This document shows positions 1 through 15,000 of a DNA stretch of 64,000 nucleotides, piece by piece. A program made the position numbers and the translations under genes. Origin of the DNA: Nymphaea colorata (Eukaryota; Streptophyta; Magnoliopsida; Nymphaeales; Nymphaeaceae); contig NC_045142.1 in the NCBI RefSeq assembly GCF_008831285.2, forward strand, positions 18,415,354 to 18,479,353, written 5' to 3'. A model generated the notes under the pieces. It was not told where the DNA came from. It did no database searches and saw only the letters and a list, made by a program, of their open reading frames with translations. Positions within the stretch are counted from its first letter, which is position 1. Each line of letters begins with the position of its first letter.

Positions 1-3000
1 AAATGTGATCATTGCACTTGCTCTTCCTGGTAGTCATTTCTGTCCTCTTCGTGGCTTTCTTTCTGCAAAATCTCTCTACATTCTACAAGACCACCATAAC
101 TTCACACCAAGATTGTAAAACAACGCATTCAAATAGGATGTTTGATTTTGTGCCCACTGCAGGGAACACCCACCTGTGTACTCCTGATAGGACCCACGTC
201 TGGATTGCAAACAAGGGACATGAAGATCGCATACATTTTGCACTGGAGTACACCTCTTAGGCATTCTCTGCCATTCCACCAACAGAACATCATTCCTGAG
301 ATGCTGTTCTGTTCCATTGAATCAAGGAAGCTCAAAATAGACTTTATTGGAACCTGAGGCTACTACCATTTTAGTGCAGGAAAAAGCAATTAATCTGTGA
401 AGACAACTCATAATAATACAAACATTTCAAAAATGATTGCCTTGCCAAACCAAGAAGAGAGAAAGCTACAAAGGAAAAGGTATGAACCGAACCTTCCATG
501 TGTACCATGACCAGTTTCACGCAACAGGACAATAATTTGAATAGTGTCGTTGAAATCCTCCTGCACCGCAAGAGCTATGACATTGATGGGGTCATACCGT
601 GGATCAGGTTGCAGTTCTCCCCTTGATTCAGCAAGAATCTAATGAACACACCACATAGTGAAATTCAAAAGTGTACTCATAAGTCCAAATTCAAGGTAAA
701 CCAAAGCTTGTCAATTCAAAGAAATAAAGGCAAGTCAGAACCATGAAGACTACAACTCATTGGTTCAATTTTATCTGTTTTGAACAAGTTGCATATGCAC
801 CATCTTGCAGGAAAAAAGGGGGGGAAAAAAAAGCAGCCTGATCATAGGCCAAAACAGCATTAAATTCTAAACAGGACTTGAAATGCATCATATGATGCAT
901 GAACTATAGACAGAATTGACAGCAACACCAAACTAGTATCATTAATGGGCATAAATTCAGTCATGCATATCATGAATAATGCACTGACTAGATATTTGTG
1001 ATGAAGTGATCATTAATACAAGGGAGACGTTTGCCTGGTAATGAACTGCCAGCGACCTAATTAGTAATGAACTGATAAAATGAATGTGCATGAAGTCGGT
1101 TACCCTTCTCCCTTCCCTCTTCATACATGCAAGACACTGACTTCATTTTTGTTCCATTCCTCAAGATACCTACCACCAATTATATAACATGGGCCATTAT
1201 GATGGCACATTATATCTGTGGGAAAGGACCTTAGAAATTCATTGATGGCGTAGCATATCATAAATTGATTTTTTAATTCGTAAAAAAATAAAAAATAAAA
1301 ACATAAAAAGTAGAAAACGACCTAATTAGTAATGAACTGATAAAATCAATGTGCATGAAGTCAGTTACTCTTCTACCTTCCCTCTTCATACATGCAAGAC
1401 ACTGACTTCATTTTTGTTCCGTTCCTCAAGATAACTACCACCAATTATATAACAGGGGCCTTTATGATGGCACATTATGTCTGTGGGAAAGGACCTTAGA
1501 GCTTCATTGATGGCGTCGCATATCATAAATTGATTTTTCAATTCGTAAAAAGATAAAAAAAAATCATAAAAAGTAGAAAAAAATTAAAAAAACATCGGTA
1601 AGATCAGGAAAAGTAGAGAAAACTTCAGAAAAAATCAGGAAAAATGTATTCCATATAGAAAACTCATCACATCTCACAAGCCACAATATATTGACCAAAC
1701 ATTTAAAAAAGAGGAATGAAAGATTCATAATAACATAATAACTCCTACTAGCTCATGGCAACACAGGGAGCCTCAAGGTTGGTTCTAATATGTTCTTATA
1801 CATGACAGCTTCGCACCTTGATGTATTCATACCTGGTAAAATCCGTCACTAGAAAAAATTGCTCCAAAAATTCATGTTTTACTGCTTCAAGACACAGAAG
1901 CCGACAGTTTTAAACACTGCCACATTGTTCTAAGGAAAATATCGACAAAGATTTTCTTGAGCATTTTTCAATGAAGCAATTTTTCTTAGGAAAATGTCGG
2001 GAAAAATCTTGGCAAATTTAAAAAAAAATAAAAAAATCCTAAAATTATAAAAAAATAAAATATAAAGGAGAAACTAATAAAAAGGGGAAAAGAACATCAA
2101 AAAATCATGATAAATTGTGGCATATTCATTTTTGGAAAGACTTTCCTGATATTTTTGTTTTACTTGTTTTTCTCATAAATATCACGAGATTTTAGACATA
2201 ATATTTGTGACAATGGTTTTAAATATAAGAGAAATAAAGGCTCACGAGACCTCATCATAGTTGAAAATTGTCACAATAAAAGAGATGTATTAGCCAAAAA
2301 ATGGGCAACTTGTCTTCACCTCAATACTTAACAAGGTTAGCTGTTGGCCAGCACCATATCTTGCAGGGTCACGGAATCCAATTTGACTCAGAGGAGTAAG
2401 TTTCGATTTACCAAGTGGGCCAGATATTTGTGATACATCATCCGCATTGTCATGAGAACTCCTCTGTGAATCATCAGCACATCTATTTGGAGCATATTCT
2501 GCATTAACCTCAACATCACCAGCATCATACTCACCACCAAAAGGTCAACAACATAAATCTGGTCTATGCAAGATATAAACTTACTTGACACAGTGATGTC
2601 TGAAGTCAAGATGGTGGTTTGAGGGACCAAAGCAGTACACATATTTTCAGATTCTGAAGATGTTTTCCCAAATTCAGGATTAATCCTCAACAGTTTTCCT
2701 TTCTCAACAATTTCCACATCACAGTGAACTGGTTTCTGAAGCCAGTTATTAACAGAGGCAGGAGAGGGTGGTGAGAGAGCGGGAGTCAACATAAATAAAA
2801 GTGAGCCATCATTTAGACAATGTGTTGGAACTCCATGGATCACATCTGCAAGCTGGGGAATTCCCATATCATCACTGCAACACTTCTCCACTTCATTTTT
2901 GTTTTCCATCAAAAAGGGGAGCATATTCACTGGGACAAACAATCAGGCACAATTAAATATGCTACAAGTTAATCAGGACAGTGGTAACAGTTTCTAGCTA

Positions 3001-6000
3001 AGACGCAAGTCCCAAAAAGAGAGAGAGAGAGAGAGAGAGAGATTGCTCCATTAACTTTTCTCATGAATTGCTAAGATACATTAAACAAAACCTCTTATTC
3101 TTATCCACAACTTTCAATGGCAAGTGACGAGAAAACCCCACAAAGCACTCGCAACTTTGAATGCTGAAAGAAGTGTTCAAGGTTTGATGGATGGATTTCA
3201 TTTTCATTATGATACTGAAGGTCACTGATTCAGTTCAAACAAAACGACATCCCGAAGGACAAGGAGAGCATCGAGAGGTTGAATCCATAGTCAATCAAAT
3301 TGCATAGACATAGATTCGGATTGATGGACAAATGCCAGGATTGAAAACCGATTGACTCTAACTTGGAGTTGGATGCTCTCACACAAGTTGTGATGAGCCT
3401 CCTTGTAGAAGGACATAACTCCATGTCTATTCCAATGTCAAAATCTCCCATTTTAGTAAAAAACTGGCCCGGTTGGCAATACCGCGAGGAGCTACACGTA
3501 CCCTAAGTGAACTCCATGCCTAAAATGTCTAGACAAGATTAGGGTGTCCCTGTACAGTTTCAACTACGGGCAGATGAAACTCTTACAAGCTCATAATTAG
3601 CATAACAGCATATAACCTACCTTTAAGTGCATTTGACAAGCTTTAGCAAAGATTAATCAATGACCAAGGCAATCAATCGTCAGGTAATCTACTTTGTTAC
3701 TGTCGAAAAAAATAACGAAGCTAGAAATGTATGCCAACTTTATATTCCCCTAGTGACACATGAGAATGCACAAACAAAACAAATTGCTGATGCAATAGCA
3801 CAGCCAAGATATTGTTGAAATGCTCCAGTTGCTGATGTATGGCCACTCTCAATCTTTGTTCAAGTGCAAGGGTTTATAAGCTTAAGCCATGTTATGTATA
3901 TGCCACATCTCAGACACATTGGTTTAGATGGTTTTATACAAATTAACAAAGATAACCAAAATCAATGAGCTAAATACAGCTTGCATAATGAAGTATTAAT
4001 GTACATTAAGCAGCATATGAAAGACATTGTTGCCTAACAATCTTTGACCACCACAAGAAAACACCCAACCATAGTCAGTACGAATCTATAATTCTCAAGT
4101 ATTAGGACAACAATCACATGGACGGCTCTTCTTAACCTAGGATAAAGATTAAGATCACATTGCACATATATACTAATAGGTCAACCTGATCATGCGAGTA
4201 ACACTACTAATAGGCATATTTGATTTTGCTGGCAGTCAAAAGACCAAATCATATTGTTCAGTCAATTAAAGAGGGTTAGGTGCATGAAATGGTACTGATT
4301 AAACTTCCTATAAAGAAGCATCAGCAGATATTCTAACAATTGATAGTCCATACTGACGAACTACTTGAATAAGGTTCCAGCAACCATAATGAAAATTCAC
4401 GGCCATGGGTGCTGGATTTCAGTCAAACACTTGGCCGGTAAAATGAGCAGAATATCATTGCAAATGGGGACAAAGACAAATCCAGTATTTCAGGAAGGCA
4501 TGTGTTTGAAGTACTTACAGTCTGTTAACGAGTCATGACTTCCAATATCAGCAGGATTACCTTTGCAGGTGAAAAGCTCACTGTCAGTATTCTGTCTTAA
4601 TTGTTCTAAAGTAGGTGGTTTTTTGGCAAAAGCCATCATGATAGGATCCATTCTGGAACTCTGGCTGCATTGATCATGAGATGGTGACACTACAGAAAGT
4701 TTAGCATCCATAGCCGCATCCTGGAGGTCCTTAACTGGTACAGGGCAGTGGGATAGAACAGGGGTACCTTCCATGATATTCCTGGATTCACAAACAATTT
4801 TCAAGCAGGAACTTTTAGAAGACCCATCAAGAAAACATTCATCAGATGACAATTCCTGGACAGCATAAGATGTATGTGGCTCAAGACTTTCTGTCAACTC
4901 AGTGGGAACTTTTGAACTGAAAGCATGGATGGTGGCCGAGCCAAGATCAAGGTCACTGTCAATGGGTCCATATTTACAACAGTCAACCGGCTTCCATTCT
5001 CTGGAAAAAACAGTCCGAGGAGAAACCGAAGATTCTCCATACAGTATAGACTGGCCTATAGGTGATGATTTTCTGGTTTTTATGTCATCCAGATTGTTCT
5101 GCCCCTTGTTGATCCCATCAATGCAATCATGCTTGGTCGCCAGGTCCAAAGGTGGTTTATTCTTATCCAGGCCATCTAAAGGCAACACCCCATACCTGTG
5201 AAGTTTGCTATTAAAATGCTTCAGTTTGCAGTCTTTCAGCTCCATTCCTGACTTGACCGATGAGCTCAGATGAGCTAATTTTAGAGAGGAATAAGCATTT
5301 TGGGCCACTACATTATTATCATTTTCCTCAAGATGGGAAGATGTACTTTTATGTATTCTTTTACCAGGATCATGCTTCTTAGCAGACTCATGGCAGGTAT
5401 TTTCTGACATTAGTTGATGGTGATTCCTCTTCCTCCTCATCAAGTCCCTCAAAGAAGAAGCTTCATTCACTTCTCTCAAAATAGATATCTCATCAAAACC
5501 ACCAGCAGCAGATACACCATGCTCATGCCCACCCTTATTCATCGGACATGCTGTAGAACAACCGTTACTTTCAGGAATGTGACATTCAGCAGGCACATCA
5601 TACACCGGACACCTTGGATGAAATCCAACCACTGAAAAAGGCAAGGAACACTGTAATTGCTGATTGGATTTGCATCCATCAATCGAACAACTAAAATCAA
5701 CACTTGGCATCTCTTCCTGAGAATTTCTTTCATATGCTTTGCTCCCCATTTCTGGTTCATCACATGAACCATCCATCTGAGGAATTAAATTTACTGGTGA
5801 AGGAGGAGCAAGATGATGAGGATTATCCAAATATATCTGCTCTTCAAACCCCTTAAAGTTCAGGGCATCCTCAACTGAGTCAAGTATGTCCTGACATTCC
5901 TGCTGGGACTCAATCTCATACTCTGAGTAAGCTTTTTCCAGAACTTCACCGACTGTAGCAGCTGGTAGTAGAGGGTTCAAGACACATTCATGGGCAAGCT

Positions 6001-9000
6001 CATCATCGGAGTCTATATCTTCCTTTGCTTGGGAAGAAGCAAGCCATTTAAGAAGCCCAAGTGCCTCAATATCGCCAACCTGAAGCCACAAGTCATGAGT
6101 TAGAAATATTTTTAAATAGCTGTACCTATGAGTAAAGTAAAGTTTCAGAAAATTTTGGAAGCACAAATCCATGTCCAGTGAAAATCCCCACTCAAGGATT
6201 TATGCGAGTAAGCACTAACCAAATACATTATAACATTGTATAGAAGTTTGGATCACCAGATGAATCAAGAATAACTTGGCAAATACTTAAAATATGTGTG
6301 TGTGTGTGTGTGTATAAGAAGAATTTGTTATTGTATATGAGAGTTTTTGCAAATTTGCAAGTTCTCCAAGCATTTATTTGTAAGTTTAAAAATTCAAATT
6401 TTTGTAATATAAAACCCCTGAGAAGGGGGATTAGAGAAATTTTACCAAAAGAACTACAAATAAGGGGGCAAAGGGTCTCTAGTCTCTACCCAAACGTTTG
6501 GCCAATCTCCCTCTCTTTACCTATCGTCCTAAAGATGTGTCCTCTCCCAAAAATGGCAAGTATCTCTCTCTCTCTCTCTCTCCCTCTCTCTCTCTCTCTC
6601 TCCTTTTATGGAATTGAAAGAAAAAGAAAACCAAGAGCCCATACTCGAAGAAGACTTTTACCACATGTGGGAGAAAAATGTTTTCCTTGCATGGGAGAGA
6701 GAGAGAGAACAGGCCAGGATATGTCTCATACCTTATTGCCATGTCAACATACCGACACCGACATGGGTATGAGACCATTTTGCCATATTCATGGCACTTA
6801 GTTGAGCCAATGTTAAACCACCATGTACTCATTCCTCTCATTCATGTTATGTTGTCAACTTCTCCAAGATATACGTTTGACCATGACAACAACTAACATA
6901 CAGTCCAGGAGATTATATCTCCAAATGTAAAAATCTTTTACACAATCAAAGACATCTCAAACCCACAGTTCCCGTGAAGTAAGCAGCATTTGTACCTCGT
7001 TAGTTGATTTTAAAAATTCATCAGCACTACTTTTCAGCTCCAGATTATGCCCCATCATCACCTTCTGCAAACAACGATCACCCTTTAGCATATGATGTAG
7101 AAGATACAAAAGAATATACATGCAAACAACTGCACTCAACCATATATTCACCACTGACAGGGGCAGCATTAGGAATATCAGCGGACCCAAGAGATGGCTG
7201 AGATGTTTTGTTTAGCTCTGAATGATTTATATTACAAGAGCCAGATGTGGAGTCATCCAACAACTTTATGAGTAGGCTATCATAGTCCAGCCCCAAGGAA
7301 AGTGACTGCATTACATCTTCTGGAGGTGGTCTAGTGGTATCACATGAAACTAATTCCAGAATTCCAGACCTGGCCTGTTCTTCCTGTTCATGATGACACC
7401 TTTCAAGTTCAAGATACAAGCGTAAAATCCAATATATTAGCTGAAACATTTACAATGCATACCTCCCATATTGGTATAAGGGATTGGACCATTCTTACAT
7501 CCGAATTAGCTTGAGAAAAAGCCATGTATAACAAACAGTTCTTATTTAGAATTTCTGCAATGAAAAACAAAGTGAACAAGATTGTTACTTAGAATCTATG
7601 CCCCGTAAAATTCAGTGAAACTTAATTCAACTTCCTCAATGATCAGGATGCATATAAATGAGATATCAAGTAGTACCATCTACAGTAGTATCACACTCAA
7701 GCTCACACACACTTTGCCTTGCTGGAGAAATATTCTCTTTATCTGATGTGCCCGCCTCAGGAGAAAACCATACCCAATCAAATGAAACTGTCGAAGACAA
7801 CCAGGGCATAGGAGAAGACACAAAATCTCCACCTTCCACCTGCATAAAAGTTTAGAATAGGGGGGAGACTGAGCCATTAATCAAGGAATAATGAAAAAAG
7901 ATCAGCATTTTCCATATTGACAGGCAGAGACCACCTGAGTGGTATTGCAACCAGATCTGTTAAAATATCCACTTGCCCTAGAACACAATTCCTGTGGCAT
8001 TGGACTTCGGAATTTCACCTTCGATAAATGGATGTGCCCCATCCCATACAAATTGTTATCAACCTAACAGAGGCATGAGGATTGTTATCAACCAAGCAAA
8101 TAAGCTTCACTAAGAATATCCTACAAAAGTTCATGTAAATAAATATTCTACATGTAATAAAAGATGAAATAACATGTAATACAAAATGATGCTAACCTCA
8201 CCCAGTTATATGTTGCACCACAGATGAAATCTCCAAACATATAACTAGGTACTGCGAGGACGAAAATGTCCATTTTACAAAAATATAACCTTAAAACGTC
8301 ATGAGAAACAAGTAAGGCAATATTTGTAACTAATTAAACCATATAAATTACAAAATCACTGCATATGAAATAAAAGACTATATTTCATTTAGAAACAAGT
8401 AGACACCAAAATAGATCAAATACAGAAATGAACAGGTTTCACATAGTTTTAATTTGCAGGCCAGTTCTGGACCTAATGCAGACTGGGCTCAAATGACATA
8501 ATACATGAGATTATGTGACACCATCATCTGCTAAAAAAGATTACAACCACTAAAAGTAAAATGGATCCACTAACACCAGTACCAGGCAAATTACGTTTGC
8601 CAACCCGCTTACAACTAGATCCAGATAAACCACTTGTATATTGTCCACATCATGTCACATTAGTTTGCATCCTAGGAATCTGCAATTCCAACCAATGGAA
8701 GAACCAAGTTATTGAGCAAAAGCATGTTGAACGAGGACAACAAACTAATGAAAAGAAGGGGAAGAAAACATAAATCCAGTTTGCTTTCCAAAGATGAATC
8801 AAGGTATCCACATGGCCACAAGATCTTCTACTTCTTTTTTCCCTCAAAAGGCCACTTCCTCACCATTAAAGCAGTTCAATCCAAACCAGTAACATATCTT
8901 CTTGTGACATGAACTTTTCCAGTTTGTTCATTTCCTCCTATTCCCTCTCCTGGTCCTACTCCAAGTTGTACAAAGGCACATTACACGGTGAAACATTTAA

Positions 9001-12000
9001 GGAAAATTCCAAAACAAAAAAACCGATGAGTCTACAAACGGTGAGAACATAGTATAACACTATGAATGAGAAAATGAAAATGCTCAGAAAATGTACGGCA
9101 CTCCCATTTAGGTCCTATAAATACGTAAACCGTAGCTAAGACATGATCTGGATCAGAGTTCTATTCACCTCCACCATATCCACTTGCAGTTAGCTAAACA
9201 TCAAATCCAAGAATATGGTGCAGAATAAGCAGAGTTTCTCATATGCAATTTCAGATGTTTCTGACATATAATTTCAATAAAGCAGTGACCCACATACATC
9301 TCCAACTAACAGGGCATGCTATGGTACTACATTCAGTATATTAAAGAAACAGATAGGAGTGCATACTTTTTATAGGATATGCAAAAAATTAGAGAACCAA
9401 AAGATTAGGGAAAAACAAGGGTATCAAAAAGTTCCTTGAAGAAAGTTTGTCTTAAAAGTTCTAAAGCAATCAGAAAACAGAATCAAAAAAAAAAAAAAAA
9501 AATCAACTGAAGGAGAGACAAAAAAAAGAACCCAATGACAGATGCAACTAATGCTACAGAAGATGTAAATCAAGAACAACGGAATCAATCTTCTACAAAT
9601 GTCCTAAGACAAGACAAACTAAATCCTTCCTTCAAAAATTTATACAGAGCAACCATCAAATTTTAATTGAAGATATCAACCTTGGACCTTACCAACTATT
9701 AGCTATATGCAAAAGAAGAAGAAGAATCACATCAGTCTCATCAGCCATTATTAGTTGCACTATCACCAGCAGACAACAATTATTCTATGAAAAGCTACAT
9801 CTATATTGAATTTCAAAGCCAAGAAGAGAGGATGTAAAATAATACCATAAATTGAAGAAGATAAGGAATATGTGATTCATGAGGCTGGAAGCATCTATTT
9901 AATATTGAACCACCCTGGCAATGAAAAGATCTTCTATACATCAAATGGATTTAGTGAGATGTGTAAGCTAGGAATTGTAACAACATGAGAACCAGTTAGT
10001 GCATGACCACAGAACATGAATAAAACATACAAAATAAAGGGAACAACATTTTGAACAAAGGTAAGAAAATCTACATGGTGGAAGCAAAATTTATTGAAAA
10101 AATTGTTACTTCCTACTTACTGTTACAAGTTTCAGCGAAGGAGACCTTACATCAAAATTGAGTTTCTAGAAAAACTGAATTCAATAGATGCAGCTTCCAG
10201 CATACCTACATAAATTTTGAATTCTGACCTTGACAAAACTATTTTGTTGCAGCAACAGGTAGTCAGAATTATAGCATAAGGAAAGCATCACATTCCTTGT
10301 CAAATCCAATATAATATTCTAAAGTTTGCATTACCACAATTGTCAGAGCTCCATCATTAAATATTTAAGTTGTTGCACCTTCAATGTAAGATAACAATTG
10401 TTTCCTTAAACATAAGAAACAGTACAAAGCCCAAGAAATAACTAGGAAGATTTTCAATAAAATGCCTCCAATTTTAAGACATGTTTTAGTGCCACAAACA
10501 GTGATTTTTCAGGAAAGGTTTAACAGGAAGCTTTTCACAATTTTTTTTTCTCAGGAAAATCTTAGCAATTCAAATAATTAAAAAACATATATATTCTAAA
10601 GAATAATAGAAACTTAATTACATGTTTATTTACTAATTTCGTTATAAAACATTCAAAATAGTTTTTTAAACCATAAAAGAGAAAAAACTGAAAAACATAC
10701 ATTGAAAACACATACAATGAAAGAGTTTTTTTCAAAAGCTTATCACGCGATTGTCAAGATACTTTTTTTGGTGATATTCCGAAAATATCACAATATTTTC
10801 CCAATAAAAATGTTTTACTTCCTTTTGCCAATAAAAACATGATATTTTCAAAAAATCAACCATATCTATGACCACGGTGAGAAAGACACCTAACATTTTT
10901 TGTAACGCTCGTTCTTTTTTCTAAGTCCGGTTGGGCTGGAGCGGGTCCAGACCCGGACCCGAACTCCAGGCGTGAAGAGGAGCCCGACGCTAGCTCTCTC
11001 TCCTCTCTGTCTCTTATCCTTGCCTTCCGCAGAACCTCCCTCTTCTTCGTTCTCTCATCTCTCACCGTTCCTTGCGACAGAGAAGCAGGCAACGGAAGAA
11101 GGGCAGCGACGACAGAGGTGGAGGACGACGGCGGCGACGCTCGGGTAAGGCCTCTCGAACCCTCTTTGCTTTCTTCCTTCTTCCTTCCTCTTCCTTCTCC
11201 TTCTCCCTTATCACGCACTCTCACCCTCACTGCCCGTCTTTCCCCTTTGACCGAACCCTCTCCCTGTCAGTCACCCCTCTATCGGCAGCCCCTCAATCGT
11301 GCCCTCTCCCTCTGCACACTCTCCCTTTTCCCGCTAGTTTTTCTTGTTGTTTGTGATTATTTTGGGGCTGTTGCCTGTTGGTTTGGATTGCAGTTAGGAA
11401 CACATCATATCCCCTCATACCAGTGAAGTGAAGGAGTTGGTGGTGGAGGCAGCGATCAATCGTTGGCGTTGGTGCTCAATCGAACTCTTGAAGTGGCTGC
11501 CGGGAGCACTACGACAGTTTGAATTCTAAGATTGAGGTGAGCAAGGCCTAATCAAGCTTATATTATTGTAAATTTTTTGTTGGAGCACGTATAATTATTG
11601 TTTGAGCATGCTAGAATTAAGAATTAATGATTTAGAATGCATGCTAGAGATGTCGCAATTTTGGGGAAAGTGTATGCCCATTTTGAGAAGGACGAGTATC
11701 TACGTGTATAATGGTTCCTCTAACATGTTAGGCTAATTTTCGAAGCAATAGGGAAGCATGGTAGAGATTGTGATGTTCTGGTGAAGGTTTAAAATCGTTT
11801 TAACGAGCTTGGGAAATAGACTTCTATTGATGTACATATGCGTTGTATGTTGAGAATCTCAATTGCGGGGAAGACGCCTCAACTAAAGAAAGCTAATGAG
11901 AAATGTGTTAATGGTGGATTGATCGAAGCATTGAGTTTTGACGTTTGGTGGCAACGTCAAGAAGTTGGGAAGAGACCTATTGGAGGGCTTGTAAGTCGAC

Positions 12001-15000
12001 ATTAACCGTCGACACCCTCTTGAGGCGATGACATGTGCCTCAATGATTTTGTTTTATATTTGTATGGATTGTGAAACTAAGCTAGTAGAGAATTTACCAC
12101 TGGTATATGTTTGCAGGTACACAAGGGGCGTCACAGTAGACCTTGAGCAACTAGATGTGAAGCTCGAGGCGTTTTGGAGTGTTTTGTGGACACGCGACAG
12201 GTATGGCGGCATTCCAGGCAAATCCCTGCCTGGGGCCAACATGTGAATGTGTGTTCTTAGGATCATGGGATCCTAGGATTGTGATGTGATTGAATGATTG
12301 TTTTATGAGTGAATGTATGCATGCATGCAAATTATTTGATATATGATAAGATTTGTTTTGAAAAGCTATTAGATATCTGTTTTGAAAATGTTACGCATTG
12401 CATGTGCATGCTAGAATTGATAACTGCTTATGACAGACCGCTGCAGCGGGAATGGATCCATACTGTTATGGGCCACCACAGGGGTTGTCTCTCGGCTGTA
12501 GGCTGCCCGCAGTGTGCACGTGCCTGTGTTTGCACCCACCGAAACTGTCAATTCACTAAAGCTAATGAAAATGAAACTATGTGAATGAAATGTACGTGAA
12601 TGATGTGCATATGAATTGAAATTGTGTTATCTTGGCCATTGAGTGGTCTTTACATGTCGTGGTCTATGTGAGGGGCCTTCTTGGCAAATGATGTTACTAT
12701 GCCCTGACACGACATGATGATAATTTGTTTTTATGATTGTGATTATCTCATATTTGAGCCCTACCAAAGAGGGTTTGGGATTTTCCTGATTTGTTGCCTT
12801 ACTGCGAAGGCTAAGCCTTCAGTTGTTTCTTTTTTTTCAGGTTTTGGCGGACCTGGGGCAGCAAGTTGATCAGATGGCTTCACTCACATCCTACTGGGAA
12901 GGTTTTGGGTCCTTTGTAGTGTCGGTGCATCTTATTTTGATTTTATTGATGTCTTGTTTTTGTTAGGCATCAATTATGTGATTTGGGGTATTTTTGTCAT
13001 ACACAGATGTGATTTTGTATGAATTTAAATTGTTATATATAAATGAAAGTTGCCCCATTGTTTCGAATGACATAGCTCTCTCTTTTTTTGAATTGTTGTG
13101 TAGTCGCACCTCAATGCTTTATGTTTAGAAAAAAAAAATTTGTTTGAGGGTCAAAAGGTTGGAATGTGACATTTTGCACCATCAATCAAAAACAACCTTT
13201 CATCAAATAAACCTAGGTTATCACTAACTTAATTGGTTAATGTCATTATGAGATAAAAAACTTTTAATCTTCAATATGAACTATATTTTTGTCTTATTAG
13301 TATGCATTAACTTGTTCACTATGTCCAATAATGCCACTAATTGTTATAACTATTGTGCTCGGGTTTTTATCAGTAAGGCTTTTCCTTAGACACTAAAGTT
13401 TCTTTTTACCTTAGGAAAGTGTAAGTAATTCAAAAACTTAAAAAATAGAAAAAAAGAAGGGAAACAAACTTTGAGTTTTCTACTAATTTTCTTTAAAAAT
13501 TTTGACCAAAATCGAAAATACATATGAAAAATATGAAAATAAACCAACAAATAAAACATGTTAAAAAACTTTTTCCAAAAAAGGAAAAACATGATATTTT
13601 CGTTTTGGCTTTTCTTTTGAACATATTGTGATTTTTCCCCTTCTTTATTGTTCTCTTGTCATTTTTTTCCTGCATTTCTCAGGAAAAACAGCTATACCTG
13701 TGATAGTGATACTAATATGAGTTTAACCATGTCCAACTTAGTTAGAATTCTTTCTTAATATCCAATTAGTTATGTGAATTTCTTTATTTATCAGTGTTAG
13801 AAAGTTAAGAGCGATAAAAACTGGCTGGATTCACAAAGGACCTCTTATGGGCAAACGGTCACTTTTCCATAATTTGACATTTTTGTTTGTAGAATTAAAT
13901 TTATAGGTTTTTTTATTAACCATAAAAAAGAGTTAAATGTATTTTTGAAATATGTTTTTTCTCAAAAAATTAATTTCTTTGTGAAGTGATTATCACAGTA
14001 AGGACACAAGTAAAGCTGTCATAACTGATAAAGTCTCAGGGAACATCACATGTGGAGAAGGAAAACGATGCCTAACTTCCATCAGCCTCAATCAAGAAAG
14101 CAACTTTTTCCAGTGCAAAATGAAATTTATAGCAAGTTATAAGCCTTTGTTCACATATCATTCAGTTCCCCCATTCTAATCCAACTTTGCTTGTTAGTAA
14201 CTTTTTATTGACCTCAAAAAGAAAATTATGTAGCCATACATTGGTAGGACTCCATCTAATATGGGACAAACAGCATTTCCCTTCTCTCCTTAGAAAAAGA
14301 GGGCAAAAGAACCTCCAGCATACAAAAGAAACAGTAGAAGAACCTATGCACATTAAGTGCCAAAATCTTTAAATAATGCAAAATAAAGAAAAAGAATATG
14401 TGAAGAAGAAGGATCTAATAGGTGGTCAACAGATCTAACAAACTTTAACTGACACAAGCCTGCAAAATTAAGTTGCAAAGAACAAAGAATAAAAATTAAG
14501 CAGCTCCAGAAAAGTGTACCAGCAAAAGAGAAGCCACACGAGAAATTTCATGGGGATAATATCTGAAGAAGATTAAGGTATTCACAGAGTAATTTAACAG
14601 TTCTATCCCTAGCCAAATAGAAGGTATTATTCCTCTTTCAGGAAAGAAAAACAAGAAATAAAGAAGCCATGTATCTAAGGGGGGGAAAATGAAAACTTTA
14701 AGAGTTCTCCATAGAATTCAAAAAATGATTTGTTTGCATATCATGTGGATACAAGTAAACCTTGATAAATGGTTCATCAGATGAATGATAACCATAAAAC
14801 TTCTTCGCTGTCACAGGCACACAACTGTGCACATGCTGACGCTTGGAACCATAAGAACTTCCCAACTGTCAAAAAAACACAAATCATTTACAAACATGAC
14901 TATGGGCAATTATTCAGTAGAGACCATATAAATTCATCCTTATTATGCCAATAAGAAGCATAGATGCATAGATTTTGTGATCTTAATTCAAATAAATGTA

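Noticed and set aside
129-335. Minus-strand ORF containing ISG...ECL, faintly like the next REV3 block after exon 16
   Set aside because: The order and spacing of conserved residues do not hold beyond a few positions and there is no clear acceptor; left as intron.
371-571. 66-aa minus ORF overlapping REV3 exon 16
   Set aside because: It is in a different frame from the conserved [16 protein letters not shown] exon.
6298-6841. Overlapping ORFs of 167 and 106 aa
   Set aside because: They span (TG)n and (CT)n microsatellites inside REV3 intron 12.
7078-7449. ORF suggesting that REV3 exon 11 begins [15 protein letters not shown]
   Set aside because: That would leave an intron of about 22 bases. 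The acceptor before GAAGAACAGG at 7383 gives a 79-base intron and the conserved IWEEE junction.
10856-11230. 124-aa minus ORF rich in R, E and S
   Set aside because: It is the complement of a CT-rich leader-like tract; low complexity and no family.
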